Below are positions 18,798 through 27,770 of a stretch of DNA of 64,000 nucleotides, piece after piece (the first letter of the stretch is position 1; each line of letters opens with the position of its first letter). Both the position numbers and the translations under genes were made by a program. The DNA lies in the NCBI RefSeq assembly GCF_009647655.1, contig NZ_WJFD01000006.1:62001-126000 (forward strand), given 5' to 3'. Origin of the DNA: Chitinophaga sp. SYP-B3965 (GTDB taxonomy: Bacteria; Bacteroidota; Bacteroidia; Chitinophagales; Chitinophagaceae). Below the pieces are notes generated by a model that saw only the letters and a program-made list of their open reading frames with translations, made no database searches and was not told where the DNA came from.

Positions 18798-19421
18798 ATG
18801 AACTACTCATCTTTAGCATTTACAGATGCCATCAAAAAACTACAGGAGAGGTTGGGAAGCAGAGACAGTTATGAACGGGTAGAAAAAATGAGTTATGTAG
18901 ATGGATTAACGGATTACGAACGGGAATTTATAAGCCATATGGATAGTTTCTACATGGCTTCTTTTGGCGAAAATGGATACCCCTATATACAACACCGTGG
19001 CGGCCCTAAAGGCTTCATAAAAGTGATAGATGATACCACTCTCGGCCTGGTTGACTTTACAGGTAACCGCCAGTATATTTCTGTAGGGAATATCAGTAAG
19101 AACCCTAAAGTGTCGCTCATCATGGTGAACTATCCGCTTCGTGCCAGGCTGAAGATCTATGCAGAAGCTGAGATTGTAGAAATAAATGAAGATCATGATC
19201 TTTATGATCACTTAAAACCAGAAGACTACAAATTCAAACCGGAAAGGATGATGATCTTTAAGATCCAGGCCTACGACTGGAATTGCCCGCAGCACATCAC
19301 ACCCAGATACACTGTGGCAGAAATAGAAGAATTACTGGAACCGCAAAAGCAATACATTAAAACTTTAGAGCAGGAAGTAAAGACCTTAAAAGAAAAACTC
19401 ACTGCAGGCAGCAAAAGCTAA
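18798..19421 (+). CDS. pyridoxamine 5'-phosphate oxidase family flavoprotein
   Basis: A 207-residue member of the PNPOx-like split-barrel family. Residues about 40-155 hold the FMN-binding barrel (SFYMASFGENGYPYIQHRGGPKGF, then LVDFTGNRQYISVGNISKNPKVSLIMVNY). The C-terminal 35 residues are a Glu/Lys-rich coiled coil (ELLEPQKQYIKTLEQEVKTLKEKL). Family members of this type often handle NAD(P)H-dependent reduction or redox stress rather than pyridoxine synthesis. It is cotranscribed with the GAPDH gene one base upstream. Its stop codon overlaps the stop of the convergent barrel gene. Confidence 0.87.
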   Translation: MNYSSLAFTDAIKKLQERLGSRDSYERVEKMSYVDGLTDYEREFISHMDSFYMASFGENGYPYIQHRGGPKGFIKVIDDTTLGLVDFTGNRQYISVGNISKNPKVSLIMVNYPLRARLKIYAEAEIVEINEDHDLYDHLKPEDYKFKPERMMIFKIQAYDWNCPQHITPRYTVAEIEELLEPQKQYIKTLEQEVKTLKEKLTAGSKS

Positions 19422-21547
19422 TTCCCCATGCGGGTCTTTTCATCCGAATTATTAGCATCTATCTTCTTCTTCGCAAACTCTTTGCCTGCGCTGAAATTCC
19501 ATACAAAGGAAACACCAGCCGTTCTCGTAGGTCTTTTCTGGTAAAAGTTGATCCTTGTGTTATTATACTCCGTCAGTTCTTTTTCCCGGAAAGTATTAAA
19601 CAGGTCTGTAAAGCTCAGGCGGATCCTTCCCTTATTCTTCCATATCCTTCGGGACATGCCAAGGTCCGCATAAAAGACATAGGACATCCTTGAATTGGCG
19701 CTGGTGTAGGGAGAATTATACTCCACATACAGATCTATATCCGCTACTTTCTTCCATTCATACGTGTGAATGGTTTTCAAAGAAATAGAGGTACGGGAGA
19801 TCCGTACCTCATCTAAATCAGCGGTAGCACGATATAGCAATAAGCCGTTATTTGTACGCCAGTTTTTCAGAATGGCAAAAGGCGCACTCAAAGACAAACC
19901 AAATTCCGTATTACCCGGAAAGTTCTTTGACATGTGCTCTATTATGCGTTCTTCAATAGTACGGGCAGTTTGCGCTATATAATTAGTGGAAGATTTAAAA
20001 TATAGGTCTGCCGTGTACTCCCGGTTCCATGTATAACCTGCTTGTATGCTATTCGTAAATTGGGGTAACAAATCGGGATTGCCGGTCAATACGGCAAAAT
20101 CATTTACCTGCAGGCGGTAGGGGTTCAGATCATTATAAGCTGGCCTTCTTACACGCCTTGAATAATTTAAGTGAATGGAATTCCCCTTCTGCTCATCCAG
20201 TGTATGATCAATGAACAGCGAAGGGAACCAGCCGAAATAATTCCGGCGAATAGTTTCTCCAGAAATGAGGGAAATACCTTTGGAATAAGTTTGTTCTCCC
20301 CGCAGGCCTGCTTTGATACTGGTGCGACGGATCATTTTCTCAAAAGAGCCATAGAACATCAGCAGGCGTTCATCATACAGAAAGTCATCACTGCGTGCCG
20401 GGTTCTTTATCCAGTTGCCAGTAGCTTCATCTTCTGCAAGGATGCTATTGTGCCGGTTTATCTGTGCATATTTAATCCCTGTTCTGGCAATTGATTTCCC
20501 ACGAAGCCCTAATGTATAATCCGCCTGTGCACTGTACATCTCTGTTGTGCTGGGTGTGATGGTCCTGAAACCATTGCTCATATCAGGATCACTGTACACA
20601 GAAATAAGCGTATTGGATTCTTCCTTACTGCTGCGGGCATAATCCCCGATCACTTTCAGAGAAGAGCCAAGGGTATCTATGTTCCATGCATAACTGACAG
20701 TGGTATTGGTAAAATGCGGCCTTCTCACCCAGTCTGTATTTGCGTTTCCTGTTACGAGGTCAGCCGGGCGCTGATAAATGATACCGGAACTGAAGTTTTG
20801 CAGCAACTGGCTGGAGTTGCCATTGTGCTGCACATTTACGGAATGTGTGGGAGAGAAATCGTATACAATACCTGCGCGGTATTGTTGCCGGGCATTGTTA
20901 TTATCCCGTTCGGTGGAATTGTAGATATAACTTTTATCAGGATAATCCGTAGCGGTGTAGCCTGTATAAAAGCTGTTATCCTTCACGTAATTATACCCTC
21001 CGAACAGGTACCATTTTTTCATTTTATAATCGAGTGAAACACCCGCACCTGCATAAGGCTTTTTGCCCTGCTGTTTGTACTGTGCAGATAAGGTACCTGT
21101 TACACCTTGCCTTCTGGCCTTCTTCAGGATAATATGCACAATGCCCCCGGAGGAGGATGCTTCAAATTCAGCAGGGGGATTGGGGATCACTTCTATTTTA
21201 CTGATGTCTTCAGAACGTAAGGTTTTCAGGTATTCTGATAACTCCAGCCCTGTCATCCGCTGCACCACATCATTGATCATCACTGTTACGGACTGGTTGC
21301 CGGTTATTTTGATATTGCCATCGGGGCTTACCCAGAGGCCGGGAGATTTCTGTAATACATCCAGACCGGAATATCCATTGGCCAGGACACTGTTCTCTAT
21401 GTTGATAATGTAACGGTCTGCTTTCCTGGTCACCAAAGGCGGCTTGCCAGTTATCTTCACCTCTTTGAGGGTTCTTTGCTGCGCCGTGATCTCCAATGTA
21501 CAAACTGTACAAAAGCACAAAAGTGATATGATCCTGGCTGTTATCAT
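19418..21547 (-). CDS. outer-membrane beta-barrel protein (TonB-receptor-like, OMP_b-brl_3 type)
   Basis: A 709-residue outer-membrane protein. A signal peptide (1-22, ending ITAQQ) is followed by a plug-like domain at about 25-145, with VMINDVVQRMTGLELSEYLKTL and ISKIEVIPNPPAEFEA, hallmark phrases of this family. The rest is barrel. It lacks the N-terminal carboxypeptidase-like domain that many relatives carry. A Lys/Asp-rich tail follows the last strand, so the barrel does not end at the C-terminal residue. The LytTR regulator and kinase lie just upstream on the same strand and may control it. The substrate is unknown. Confidence 0.88.
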   Translation of the reverse strand: MITARIISLLCFCTVCTLEITAQQRTLKEVKITGKPPLVTRKADRYIINIENSVLANGYSGLDVLQKSPGLWVSPDGNIKITGNQSVTVMINDVVQRMTGLELSEYLKTLRSEDISKIEVIPNPPAEFEASSSGGIVHIILKKARRQGVTGTLSAQYKQQGKKPYAGAGVSLDYKMKKWYLFGGYNYVKDNSFYTGYTATDYPDKSYIYNSTERDNNNARQQYRAGIVYDFSPTHSVNVQHNGNSSQLLQNFSSGIIYQRPADLVTGNANTDWVRRPHFTNTTVSYAWNIDTLGSSLKVIGDYARSSKEESNTLISVYSDPDMSNGFRTITPSTTEMYSAQADYTLGLRGKSIARTGIKYAQINRHNSILAEDEATGNWIKNPARSDDFLYDERLLMFYGSFEKMIRRTSIKAGLRGEQTYSKGISLISGETIRRNYFGWFPSLFIDHTLDEQKGNSIHLNYSRRVRRPAYNDLNPYRLQVNDFAVLTGNPDLLPQFTNSIQAGYTWNREYTADLYFKSSTNYIAQTARTIEERIIEHMSKNFPGNTEFGLSLSAPFAILKNWRTNNGLLLYRATADLDEVRISRTSISLKTIHTYEWKKVADIDLYVEYNSPYTSANSRMSYVFYADLGMSRRIWKNKGRIRLSFTDLFNTFREKELTEYNNTRINFYQKRPTRTAGVSFVWNFSAGKEFAKKKIDANNSDEKTRMGN

Positions 21548-21613
21548 GCCATAAATCTATCGCAGGATGATAAGGGATCAAAGGGGGAATGAGCAGTTGG
21601 CGGAGATGAATGA

Positions 21614-22363
21614 TTACTTGCCGGGCTGTAGTTTTTTCAGCAGCATTTCCTTACGGGAACGGGATACATCAATGGTGGCGCCATTGCTCATAAGCAGGCT
21701 GCCTCCCTCTCCCCTGTTGTATTTCCTGACTTCATTAAGGTTAACAAGATAAGAATGATGCACCCGGAGAAAACGGTATTCTTCCAGCATCTCTTCAATC
21801 TCTTTTAAAGTACGGGAGATGATCAGCTTCTGGTCTTCCACTAAATTGAAAATGGTATAGTTACTGCTGGAGCTGCAATACAGGATCGTATCCACCGGAA
21901 TGATCTGCAAGCCATCCAGTGTGGGTAATGCAATGCGGTTCACTGCAGATTGCGGTTGCTGGAATCTGGAAAGTAAAAGCTCCATTTGTTTTTCCAAAGA
22001 AGGAGATCGCTTCCCGGTCACCCTGTTCACTGCCGCTTTCAGATCTTCCGCATCAACGGGTTTCAGCAGGTAATCCAATGCACTAAAGCGAATGGCTTTA
22101 ATGGCATACTGATCATAACTCGTTGTGAAAATGCATTCAAAAGAAACCGGCGCTAATATTTCCAGCAGTTCAAATCCATTCAGGTAAGGCATTTCAATAT
22201 CCAGGAATACCAGTTGCGGCTGTAGTTCTCTGATGACCTTTACAGCTTCTTTAGCATTGTTACAAACAGCCGTTATAGTTACATCCGGACAGTTCTTCTT
22301 TATCAACATCACCAATGCCTGTGCGGCATAATGCTCATCGTCTATGATCACTGCATTAATCAT
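21614..22363 (-). CDS. LytTR family response regulator
   Basis: A 249-residue regulator: receiver domain 1-118 with phospho-acceptor Asp55 in LVFLDIEMPYLNG and acidic pocket IIDDE at 6-10, then a LytTR DNA-binding domain at about 150-245 (ILYCSSSSNYTIF, FLRVHHSYLVNLNEV). It overlaps the kinase gene upstream by 8 bases and is its obvious partner. The likely target is the barrel gene 66 bases downstream or the operon's own promoter. Confidence 0.94.
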   Translation of the reverse strand: MINAVIIDDEHYAAQALVMLIKKNCPDVTITAVCNNAKEAVKVIRELQPQLVFLDIEMPYLNGFELLEILAPVSFECIFTTSYDQYAIKAIRFSALDYLLKPVDAEDLKAAVNRVTGKRSPSLEKQMELLLSRFQQPQSAVNRIALPTLDGLQIIPVDTILYCSSSSNYTIFNLVEDQKLIISRTLKEIEEMLEEYRFLRVHHSYLVNLNEVRKYNRGEGGSLLMSNGATIDVSRSRKEMLLKKLQPGK

Positions 22364-24188
22364 GGGCCAGCTTATTATTGATCTTTAAAATTACTTTGGT
22401 GCCTGCTATTTCTCCCCGTTCTCCTATAATATCTTCTGTTTTAAAAGAAGCACCTGACTGGTCTCCATTAAACAATGCCAGCCTTTCAGCGCTTAGCCTG
22501 TTACCAAAAGAGGCACCCTTTTCAACAAGGCCAGATCTGAATGCGGCTGCTTTTTCCCGGCCAATACCATTGTCCCGGATGGTACAGGTAAGTATATCCC
22601 GTTGCATACTGAAATGAATGTGCAGCTCCCCCTTTCCTTCTTTGTGCAACAGTCCATGCCAGATAGCATTTTCACAAAAAGGTTGCAGGATGAAGGAAGG
22701 TACAAAGATCATAGATGGATGTAAACCCGGATCAAAATCAATTGTATATTCAAAAGCTTCCCGGAACCGCAATTGTTCCATGTTCAGATACAGGCGAAGC
22801 ATAGCCAGCTCTTCTTCCAGGGTGATGGTTGTTTTACCGGCATTCACCAGCACAGTACGGATCAATTTGGAGAAACGGGTGAGGTATTCGGACGCTTTAT
22901 CACCTTCCTCATTTAAAATAAAATGGTTGATGGAACTGAGGCAATTAAAAATAAAATGAGGATTCATCTGTGCGCGCAGCGCCTTCATTTCCAGTTCGGC
23001 GGCCCTTTGTTTCAGGCGTAATTTTTCATTCCTGTGCCGTAGCACAGTCAGCAGTAATGCAAAGATCCCTAACAGCAAAACACCCGCCACGCAGGCAATA
23101 AGGATATTACGCTGTGATTTCAACCGCCCGGCCTCTGCTTCCTGCCTGGACCCGAACATCTTTCGTTTAAAGGTTTCTGAGATCACAGAATCTTTCAGTG
23201 CTTCGTATTGTTTATGATATGCCAGCGCTTTCTTATTATCACCACTGGCTTCATAAATAGCAGATAACAGTTCATAAGCATCTCTTTTGTTCTGCCTGGC
23301 GCCCCGTATAGCGGAATGTTCCAGGGAACCTTCTACCATCATGAGGGCATTCTTCAGATCGTTCCTGACCAGGTAAATTTTCCCCAGACCCAGCATGCTG
23401 CCGATAACAATATTAATATCCGTCAGCAATTTCGCCTCCTTGTACAGGGAATCATAGTAGCGGAAAGCGATGTCATATTTTTTCTCTTTCAGATAGGTAT
23501 CTCCCATTTTCAGGCGTACGATCTTACCTTTTATATTACCGCTGAGCGATTTCTGATAACAGACCCGGGCCTGGGTGATGTCTCCTTTTGCAGCATACAA
23601 CTCTCCCATCCGGTGATACAGTTCGCGGTAAGGATATCCGCCATCCTGGAAAGGCCATACCGCTTCGGCTCTCCCGTAATATCCCATGGCGGTTTCATAA
23701 TCCCCCATGCTCTTATAGAGCGATCCCATCTGTACCAGCGACAAAATATAGTTCTGGTGATGTTTGCCCCCCTCAAAAATAACCAGTGCCTGCGTGACCA
23801 TTTTAAAGGCATTTTCATAATCGCCCTGGTCATCATAGATATTACTCAGTATCCTCAATGCAACACCCTGGCTTGTTTTGCTCCCCTTATTTTTATAGTG
23901 TATGATACTAAGCTTTACTGTATCAACAGCGGCATAGAATTTCCCGTTATACCATAACGCCTGCCCTATCCCGAACAATGATTCCGCAAACAGGAATTCA
24001 TCATGAAGCTCTACCGCCAGATCCATGGCACTATGGTATTGTTTCCATGCGTCCAGGGGCAAAAAACTCCACAAGTAATTGTTTCCGGCTTGTATATATT
24101 GCCAGCATTGCTCCTTCTTATTCGTGTCTGCACGAAGTGGCAGGCAGAAAAGAAAACAGATAAGCAATAACGAGGCAGTTCTTAGCAT
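22356..24188 (-). CDS. TPR-containing sensor histidine kinase (His_kinase/LytS-like)
   Basis: A 610-residue kinase: signal peptide (1-20), periplasmic TPR region (about 30-340, repeats such as GDYENAFKMVTQALVIF and GDYETAMGYYGRAEAVW), one membrane helix (361-383), a short coiled coil, and a His_kinase domain with phospho-acceptor His411 in QMNPHFIFNCLSSINHF, followed by an ATPase domain with DNGIGREKA. It phosphorylates the LytTR regulator encoded directly downstream. The signal it senses is unknown. Confidence 0.93.
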   Translation of the reverse strand: MLRTASLLLICFLFCLPLRADTNKKEQCWQYIQAGNNYLWSFLPLDAWKQYHSAMDLAVELHDEFLFAESLFGIGQALWYNGKFYAAVDTVKLSIIHYKNKGSKTSQGVALRILSNIYDDQGDYENAFKMVTQALVIFEGGKHHQNYILSLVQMGSLYKSMGDYETAMGYYGRAEAVWPFQDGGYPYRELYHRMGELYAAKGDITQARVCYQKSLSGNIKGKIVRLKMGDTYLKEKKYDIAFRYYDSLYKEAKLLTDINIVIGSMLGLGKIYLVRNDLKNALMMVEGSLEHSAIRGARQNKRDAYELLSAIYEASGDNKKALAYHKQYEALKDSVISETFKRKMFGSRQEAEAGRLKSQRNILIACVAGVLLLGIFALLLTVLRHRNEKLRLKQRAAELEMKALRAQMNPHFIFNCLSSINHFILNEEGDKASEYLTRFSKLIRTVLVNAGKTTITLEEELAMLRLYLNMEQLRFREAFEYTIDFDPGLHPSMIFVPSFILQPFCENAIWHGLLHKEGKGELHIHFSMQRDILTCTIRDNGIGREKAAAFRSGLVEKGASFGNRLSAERLALFNGDQSGASFKTEDIIGERGEIAGTKVILKINNKLAHD

Positions 24189-24279
24189 GTTATAAAACTA
24201 CCAAAATCCCCTTAATCCTGTATGCGGGATTGATCCATTTGCAGGATCGGGTGAGCAGGTTACAGCTTTCCCTAAAACA

Positions 24280-24315
24280 AAATGGGCTGTAATGATAAAT
24301 CATCACAGCCCATTT
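24280..24315 (-). terminator. intrinsic terminator of the cold-shock gene
   Basis: Arms at 24280-24296 and 24299-24315 pair over 17 positions with a two-base loop. The single mismatch on the plus strand becomes a G-U pair in minus-strand RNA, and a T-rich tail follows on that strand, about 20 bases after the stop of the cold-shock gene. Confidence 0.8.
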
Positions 24316-24333
24316 CTGGTAAGATATATAAAT

Positions 24334-24525
24334 TTAGATAACCTTCACGTTAACTGCATTTAATCCTTTTTTGCCATTTTCCACTTCGTAAGTAACTTTA
24401 TCATTTTCGCGGATTTCGCCGGTTAAACCTGATACGTGTACGAAAATGTCCTTGTCTCCATTTGAAGGTGTAATGAAACCAAAACCTTTGGATTCATTGA
24501 AAAATTTAACTGTTCCTTGTAGCAT
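24334..24525 (-). CDS. cold-shock domain protein
   Basis: A 63-residue protein that is a single cold-shock domain. It carries the RNA-binding motifs KGFGFI (RNP1) and IFVHVS (RNP2) and starts MLQGTVKFFNESKGFG like CspA relatives. It should bind single-stranded RNA or DNA as an RNA chaperone. It lies 51 bases downstream of the DUF4157 gene and is followed by a strong terminator. The long cold-sensitive leader seen in E. coli cspA is not possible here unless transcription starts within the DUF4157 gene. Confidence 0.95.
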   Translation of the reverse strand: MLQGTVKFFNESKGFGFITPSNGDKDIFVHVSGLTGEIRENDKVTYEVENGKKGLNAVNVKVI

Positions 24526-24576
24526 TTTATTTATTTTATTACGTCTAAGCTAAGCTAATATCCTTGAACTACCTAA

Positions 24577-26085
24577 TTACCTGCCATGAGCAGCCGGAGC
24601 CCCCACTCCTGGCGAGCGTGGCGGCAAGGTCATTTCCTGGAAAAACCGCGTGCTGTCTACAAATGACTGATAGGTGAACGTGTTGAGTGTCACCCGGTCA
24701 TGTGAATGGCCCATTAACAAATTGAGGAGGGTACCCCCCACTCCGGGTCCCCCGGGCCATATCATTTCGTAGCTGGACTCGCTCCGGTTGCTGAACCTGG
24801 CAGAATCCACATTACGGGCTGCAATCGAAGCGGCAGCGATCAATGCCATTTCCTGCGTTCTGGCACTGGGCGATCTGGAAGGCCCTCCGCCAAAACCGCT
24901 GGGGCCGCCAAAAGAAGAACTGCCTGTTGGCATGTCCCCCATCAACGACTGTACCTGCGGACTGATCAGGTTATCCGGTTCCGCAGCGGCCCCTGTGAAA
25001 TAAGTGGCACGGAGGGTAGCTACATCTGTTGCTGAAGTGGTGGGATCTGTGGAAAGCTGGCGGATGGCGTAAAGGAATTGGGCATGCGCATATTCCAGAC
25101 AGGTAGCGGTACCATAATCGTCTGAAGAACTGAAGAGGTTGAATGGAACCGGATCTGTGGGCATCCGGAAGTCCCTCCGCCCGATATTACTCAACAACCT
25201 TGCAATGATCAATGCACTGAGCGGCCCTACAAAACGGATGAGCCGGAAAGTAGTAGCATCTGCCGCCTCAGACTCCGTAGTACTGAAGAAGTTGGTCACC
25301 CGTACAAAACGGTTACCAAAACCCACCACATCATGGATCAGCCCACCTCCAATATAAATGCCGCCATGTGTAACAGGCAGCCCCGTTAAGAAACCCAGCG
25401 CTGTGGAACCGGAACGGAAAACAATATCCCCGGCCGTAAAGCCACGCGCGTTAGCCATATCAATATCGCTCTGCTGGCCTCTTTCACGAAATTCTGCCAT
25501 CCTGCGGATCTCTTCATCTGTGTAACGTTGTATGGCAGGGGCTCCACCTCCATTTTGCTGTACGGTATGTGTCAGTTCATGGGCCAGCAAATGTTTGCCG
25601 GTATCACTTTCCGGTGCATACTGCCCTTCATTGAAATAGATATCGTTGCCATGGGTGAATGCTTTGGCCTGAATATCACGGTTCATTTGCACAGCGTCCC
25701 CTCCGGTGTGCACTTTTACCTGGGAGAAATCCTTGCTGAAGAACTGTTCCATGGAACCGCGTGTTTTCTCCGGCAAAAATGATCCGCTCCCTTTGGAACT
25801 ACTGAGGTCGGACACCAGTTCATCCGGAGCCGACTCTGCATCATCCTCTTCAGCACGTTGCACTACAGGGGTGATTGTTGAAACGGGAGAGGCTTTTTCC
25901 ATCGTCATTGCCTGGTCTGCCATCTGGTCCGCTTCCTGTTCATATTGATCATGAGGGCCATTAATGGCTAATTTGGCCTGAATAAGCGGTTGGAAAAATG
26001 AAGATGCTTCTTTTTGTCCCGTAAAAAAAGGGGACGATGATCTATGCAACGTACGTTCTCCTGAAACGTTTTGGGGCGTTTTCAT
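24577..26085 (-). CDS. DUF4157 (eCIS core) protein with putative permuted NlpC/P60-like domain
   Basis: A 502-residue protein without a signal peptide. Residues about 110-180 match the DUF4157/eCIS-core domain: VKVHTGGDA, AFTHGNDIYFNEGQY and the zinc-type HELTH at 169-173. Residues about 215-345 look like a circularly permuted papain fold of the LRAT/YiiX kind: GDIVFRSG, then His240 in THGGIYIGGG, and a later candidate nucleophile Cys329 in TATCLEYAHAQF, His before Cys. The tail is low in complexity with Gly/Ser/Pro to about 410, then a further helical part. DUF4157 proteins are linked in the literature to cargo of extracellular contractile injection systems, but no sheath, tube or baseplate gene lies here. 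The papain-fold reading is an inference from motif order. It is divergent from a small gene and upstream of the cold-shock gene. Confidence 0.8.
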   Translation of the reverse strand: MKTPQNVSGERTLHRSSSPFFTGQKEASSFFQPLIQAKLAINGPHDQYEQEADQMADQAMTMEKASPVSTITPVVQRAEEDDAESAPDELVSDLSSSKGSGSFLPEKTRGSMEQFFSKDFSQVKVHTGGDAVQMNRDIQAKAFTHGNDIYFNEGQYAPESDTGKHLLAHELTHTVQQNGGGAPAIQRYTDEEIRRMAEFRERGQQSDIDMANARGFTAGDIVFRSGSTALGFLTGLPVTHGGIYIGGGLIHDVVGFGNRFVRVTNFFSTTESEAADATTFRLIRFVGPLSALIIARLLSNIGRRDFRMPTDPVPFNLFSSSDDYGTATCLEYAHAQFLYAIRQLSTDPTTSATDVATLRATYFTGAAAEPDNLISPQVQSLMGDMPTGSSSFGGPSGFGGGPSRSPSARTQEMALIAAASIAARNVDSARFSNRSESSYEMIWPGGPGVGGTLLNLLMGHSHDRVTLNTFTYQSFVDSTRFFQEMTLPPRSPGVGAPAAHGR

Positions 26086-26168
26086 GGTTTGGAGTATTAG
26101 GGGTTATCGGTCTAATTAAAGATACGATTTTTTCCATTGATGGTATGGCAATTGCAGTGTTTTACAAC

Positions 26169-26426
26169 ATGGAAAAGAAGATCATCACCGTTTACATAGA
26201 CAATAAGCCATACCAGCTCGCCATTACCATCAATAAAACCGGCCAGATCACCACTTACCAGGTATTACCCGAAAAAGACGCCGGTAAACTGGACCAGTTT
26301 ATCCCTACTGATCTTGAATTTGATGTGAATGGTAAAATCCACCTGGATGAAAGGGTGAAGACAGTGAAAGGCGAACAGATTGCCCGCATTATCTGGAATG
26401 GCATAAAAGATCAATTGGAGGAATAG
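26169..26426 (+). CDS. small hypothetical protein
   Basis: An 85-residue protein (MEKKIITVYIDNKPYQLAI start) that I do not recognise. It is predicted to be a soluble alpha/beta protein with three short strands and a C-terminal helix (GEQIARIIWNGIKDQLEE). An in-frame ATG at 26145 would add eight residues. Longer readings up to 26037 overlap the divergent DUF4157 gene and are unlikely. It lies 77 bases before the TlpA-like gene and could share its transcript. Confidence 0.6.
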   Translation: MEKKIITVYIDNKPYQLAITINKTGQITTYQVLPEKDAGKLDQFIPTDLEFDVNGKIHLDERVKTVKGEQIARIIWNGIKDQLEE

Positions 26427-26503
26427 TAATATTCATCCCATAATTGAAGGTATTCATCCCACATGCTCTTTTACTGCCGGCAAAAATTCCTATTTTCATC
26501 TCC

Positions 26504-27718
26504 ATGAAAGCTATCGTTACCTGCCTGCTGATCTTCTTCAGCATCTCTGCAACCGCCCAGTATGCTATAATAAAGGGCGAAATCGCTCATCTGGAAAAAG
26601 ACACGATCTCCATTGCATTATTACATGACCAGGTGACCGGTGACATGCAGATCTTTCGTGTGGCGGTAAACAACGGGAAATTCAAAACGAATATCTATGT
26701 ACCTCGTGCTGTATACTTCGCTGTATCAGATGACAAAAACTACACCCACGGTTTGATCCAGCCCGGTGATGACATTACCCTCCGATATGATTTTGAAGAC
26801 AAACCCGGAACGCTGCAATTCTCAGGAAAGGGAGCAGAAAAGAGTACTTTCTACCAGCGTTTTGCCATACTGAAGAAATCGCGTGGAACAGACATTACTA
26901 CTGCGAAGGCCTTGGAAAACATCCGCAGCACCATGAACAAGGATAGCTATATGCTGCTCTATGCACATCTCACCGGCATCCAGCAATCCACTAAATATTT
27001 TACCACCGGTCAGTTATCCCCTTTTAACGACAGCCTGTACTACTCTTTCAATTATGCGAATGATGTATATAATATCGTGTCTGAACATTACCGGCAAAGC
27101 TATACCGGAAAAGACATGGTAGCGAAATATGATACCCTCTCCCGGATATTACCACCTAAGTTAAGAGAACCCGTGCTCACGTTGTTCATACGGTATGATA
27201 TAAAGCAACTCACTGATTCCCTCGTAAATACAATACTCACCAATAACGTTTACAGAGAATACATCTTAAAGAAAATAGCCGCTGAAAGAAAATTCAGAAA
27301 AGGCATGATAGCTCCTGACTTCTCCCTTGAGAACGATAAAGGAGAAAAAGTAACCTTGCAGGATTATAAAGGAAAGGTGGTGCATATCGATTTCTGGTTT
27401 GAAGCCTGTGTACCCTGCCAGCAAATGTTTGAGCGGTTAAAACCTTTAAAGGCACAGTATGCCGCGAACAAGGACATTGTTTTCCTTTGCGTGTCCATCG
27501 ATGAAAAAGGTGTTTGGAAGAAAGCGAAAGAAAAGATACAAGCGGAGCATTTGTACACCAACAATAAAGGGCGTTTTCATCCTGTGATCAGTGATTATAA
27601 CATAGATGGATATCCCACTACTTATATCATCGGGAAAGATGGACTTATTTTCAATGAGGCACCTTCCGGTTATCCTGAGGACCTGCAACCGCAACTGGAA
27701 GCAGCTTTGAAAAAATAA
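26504..27718 (+). CDS. TlpA-like thioredoxin-fold lipoprotein-type/periplasmic protein
   Basis: A 404-residue exported protein. The start at 26504 puts MKAIVTCLL directly before the signal core, cleaved near SATAQ. The N-terminal part (about 20-110) is a DUF4369-like beta domain (IIKGEIAHLEKDTISIALL), followed by a helical linker and a thioredoxin domain at about 265-404 (GMIAPDFSLENDKGEKVTL). The redox motif is CVPC (Cys302, Cys305) with the cis-Pro region DGYPTTY. Such proteins reduce or rearrange disulfides in the periplasm of Bacteroidota. A hairpin just after the stop can end its transcript. Confidence 0.9.
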   Translation: MKAIVTCLLIFFSISATAQYAIIKGEIAHLEKDTISIALLHDQVTGDMQIFRVAVNNGKFKTNIYVPRAVYFAVSDDKNYTHGLIQPGDDITLRYDFEDKPGTLQFSGKGAEKSTFYQRFAILKKSRGTDITTAKALENIRSTMNKDSYMLLYAHLTGIQQSTKYFTTGQLSPFNDSLYYSFNYANDVYNIVSEHYRQSYTGKDMVAKYDTLSRILPPKLREPVLTLFIRYDIKQLTDSLVNTILTNNVYREYILKKIAAERKFRKGMIAPDFSLENDKGEKVTLQDYKGKVVHIDFWFEACVPCQQMFERLKPLKAQYAANKDIVFLCVSIDEKGVWKKAKEKIQAEHLYTNNKGRFHPVISDYNIDGYPTTYIIGKDGLIFNEAPSGYPEDLQPQLEAALKK

Positions 27719-27720
27719 AA

Positions 27721-27751
27721 AAAGGTTACAGATATTGTATCTGTAACCTTT
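27721..27751. terminator. bidirectional terminator between convergent genes
   Basis: Perfect 14-base arms at 27721-27734 and 27738-27751 with a TTG loop. On the minus strand the stem is followed by a run of seven T, so it is a textbook terminator for the gene ending at 27771; on the plus strand the tail is poor, so it serves the TlpA-like gene less well. Confidence 0.85.
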
Positions 27752-27770
27752 ACTGTCATTGTTGGATCCT

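Noticed and set aside
23316..23957. 213-codon open frame on the plus strand
   Set aside because: It is antisense to the TPR part of the kinase gene and is a shadow of its codon use.
24577..26085. A complete extracellular contractile injection locus
   Set aside because: Only the DUF4157 protein is present; no sheath, tube, baseplate or ATPase gene is in the window.
26037..26168. Longer reading of the small gene at 26169
   Set aside because: It overlaps the start of the divergent DUF4157 gene and adds a hydrophobic stretch unlike the rest.
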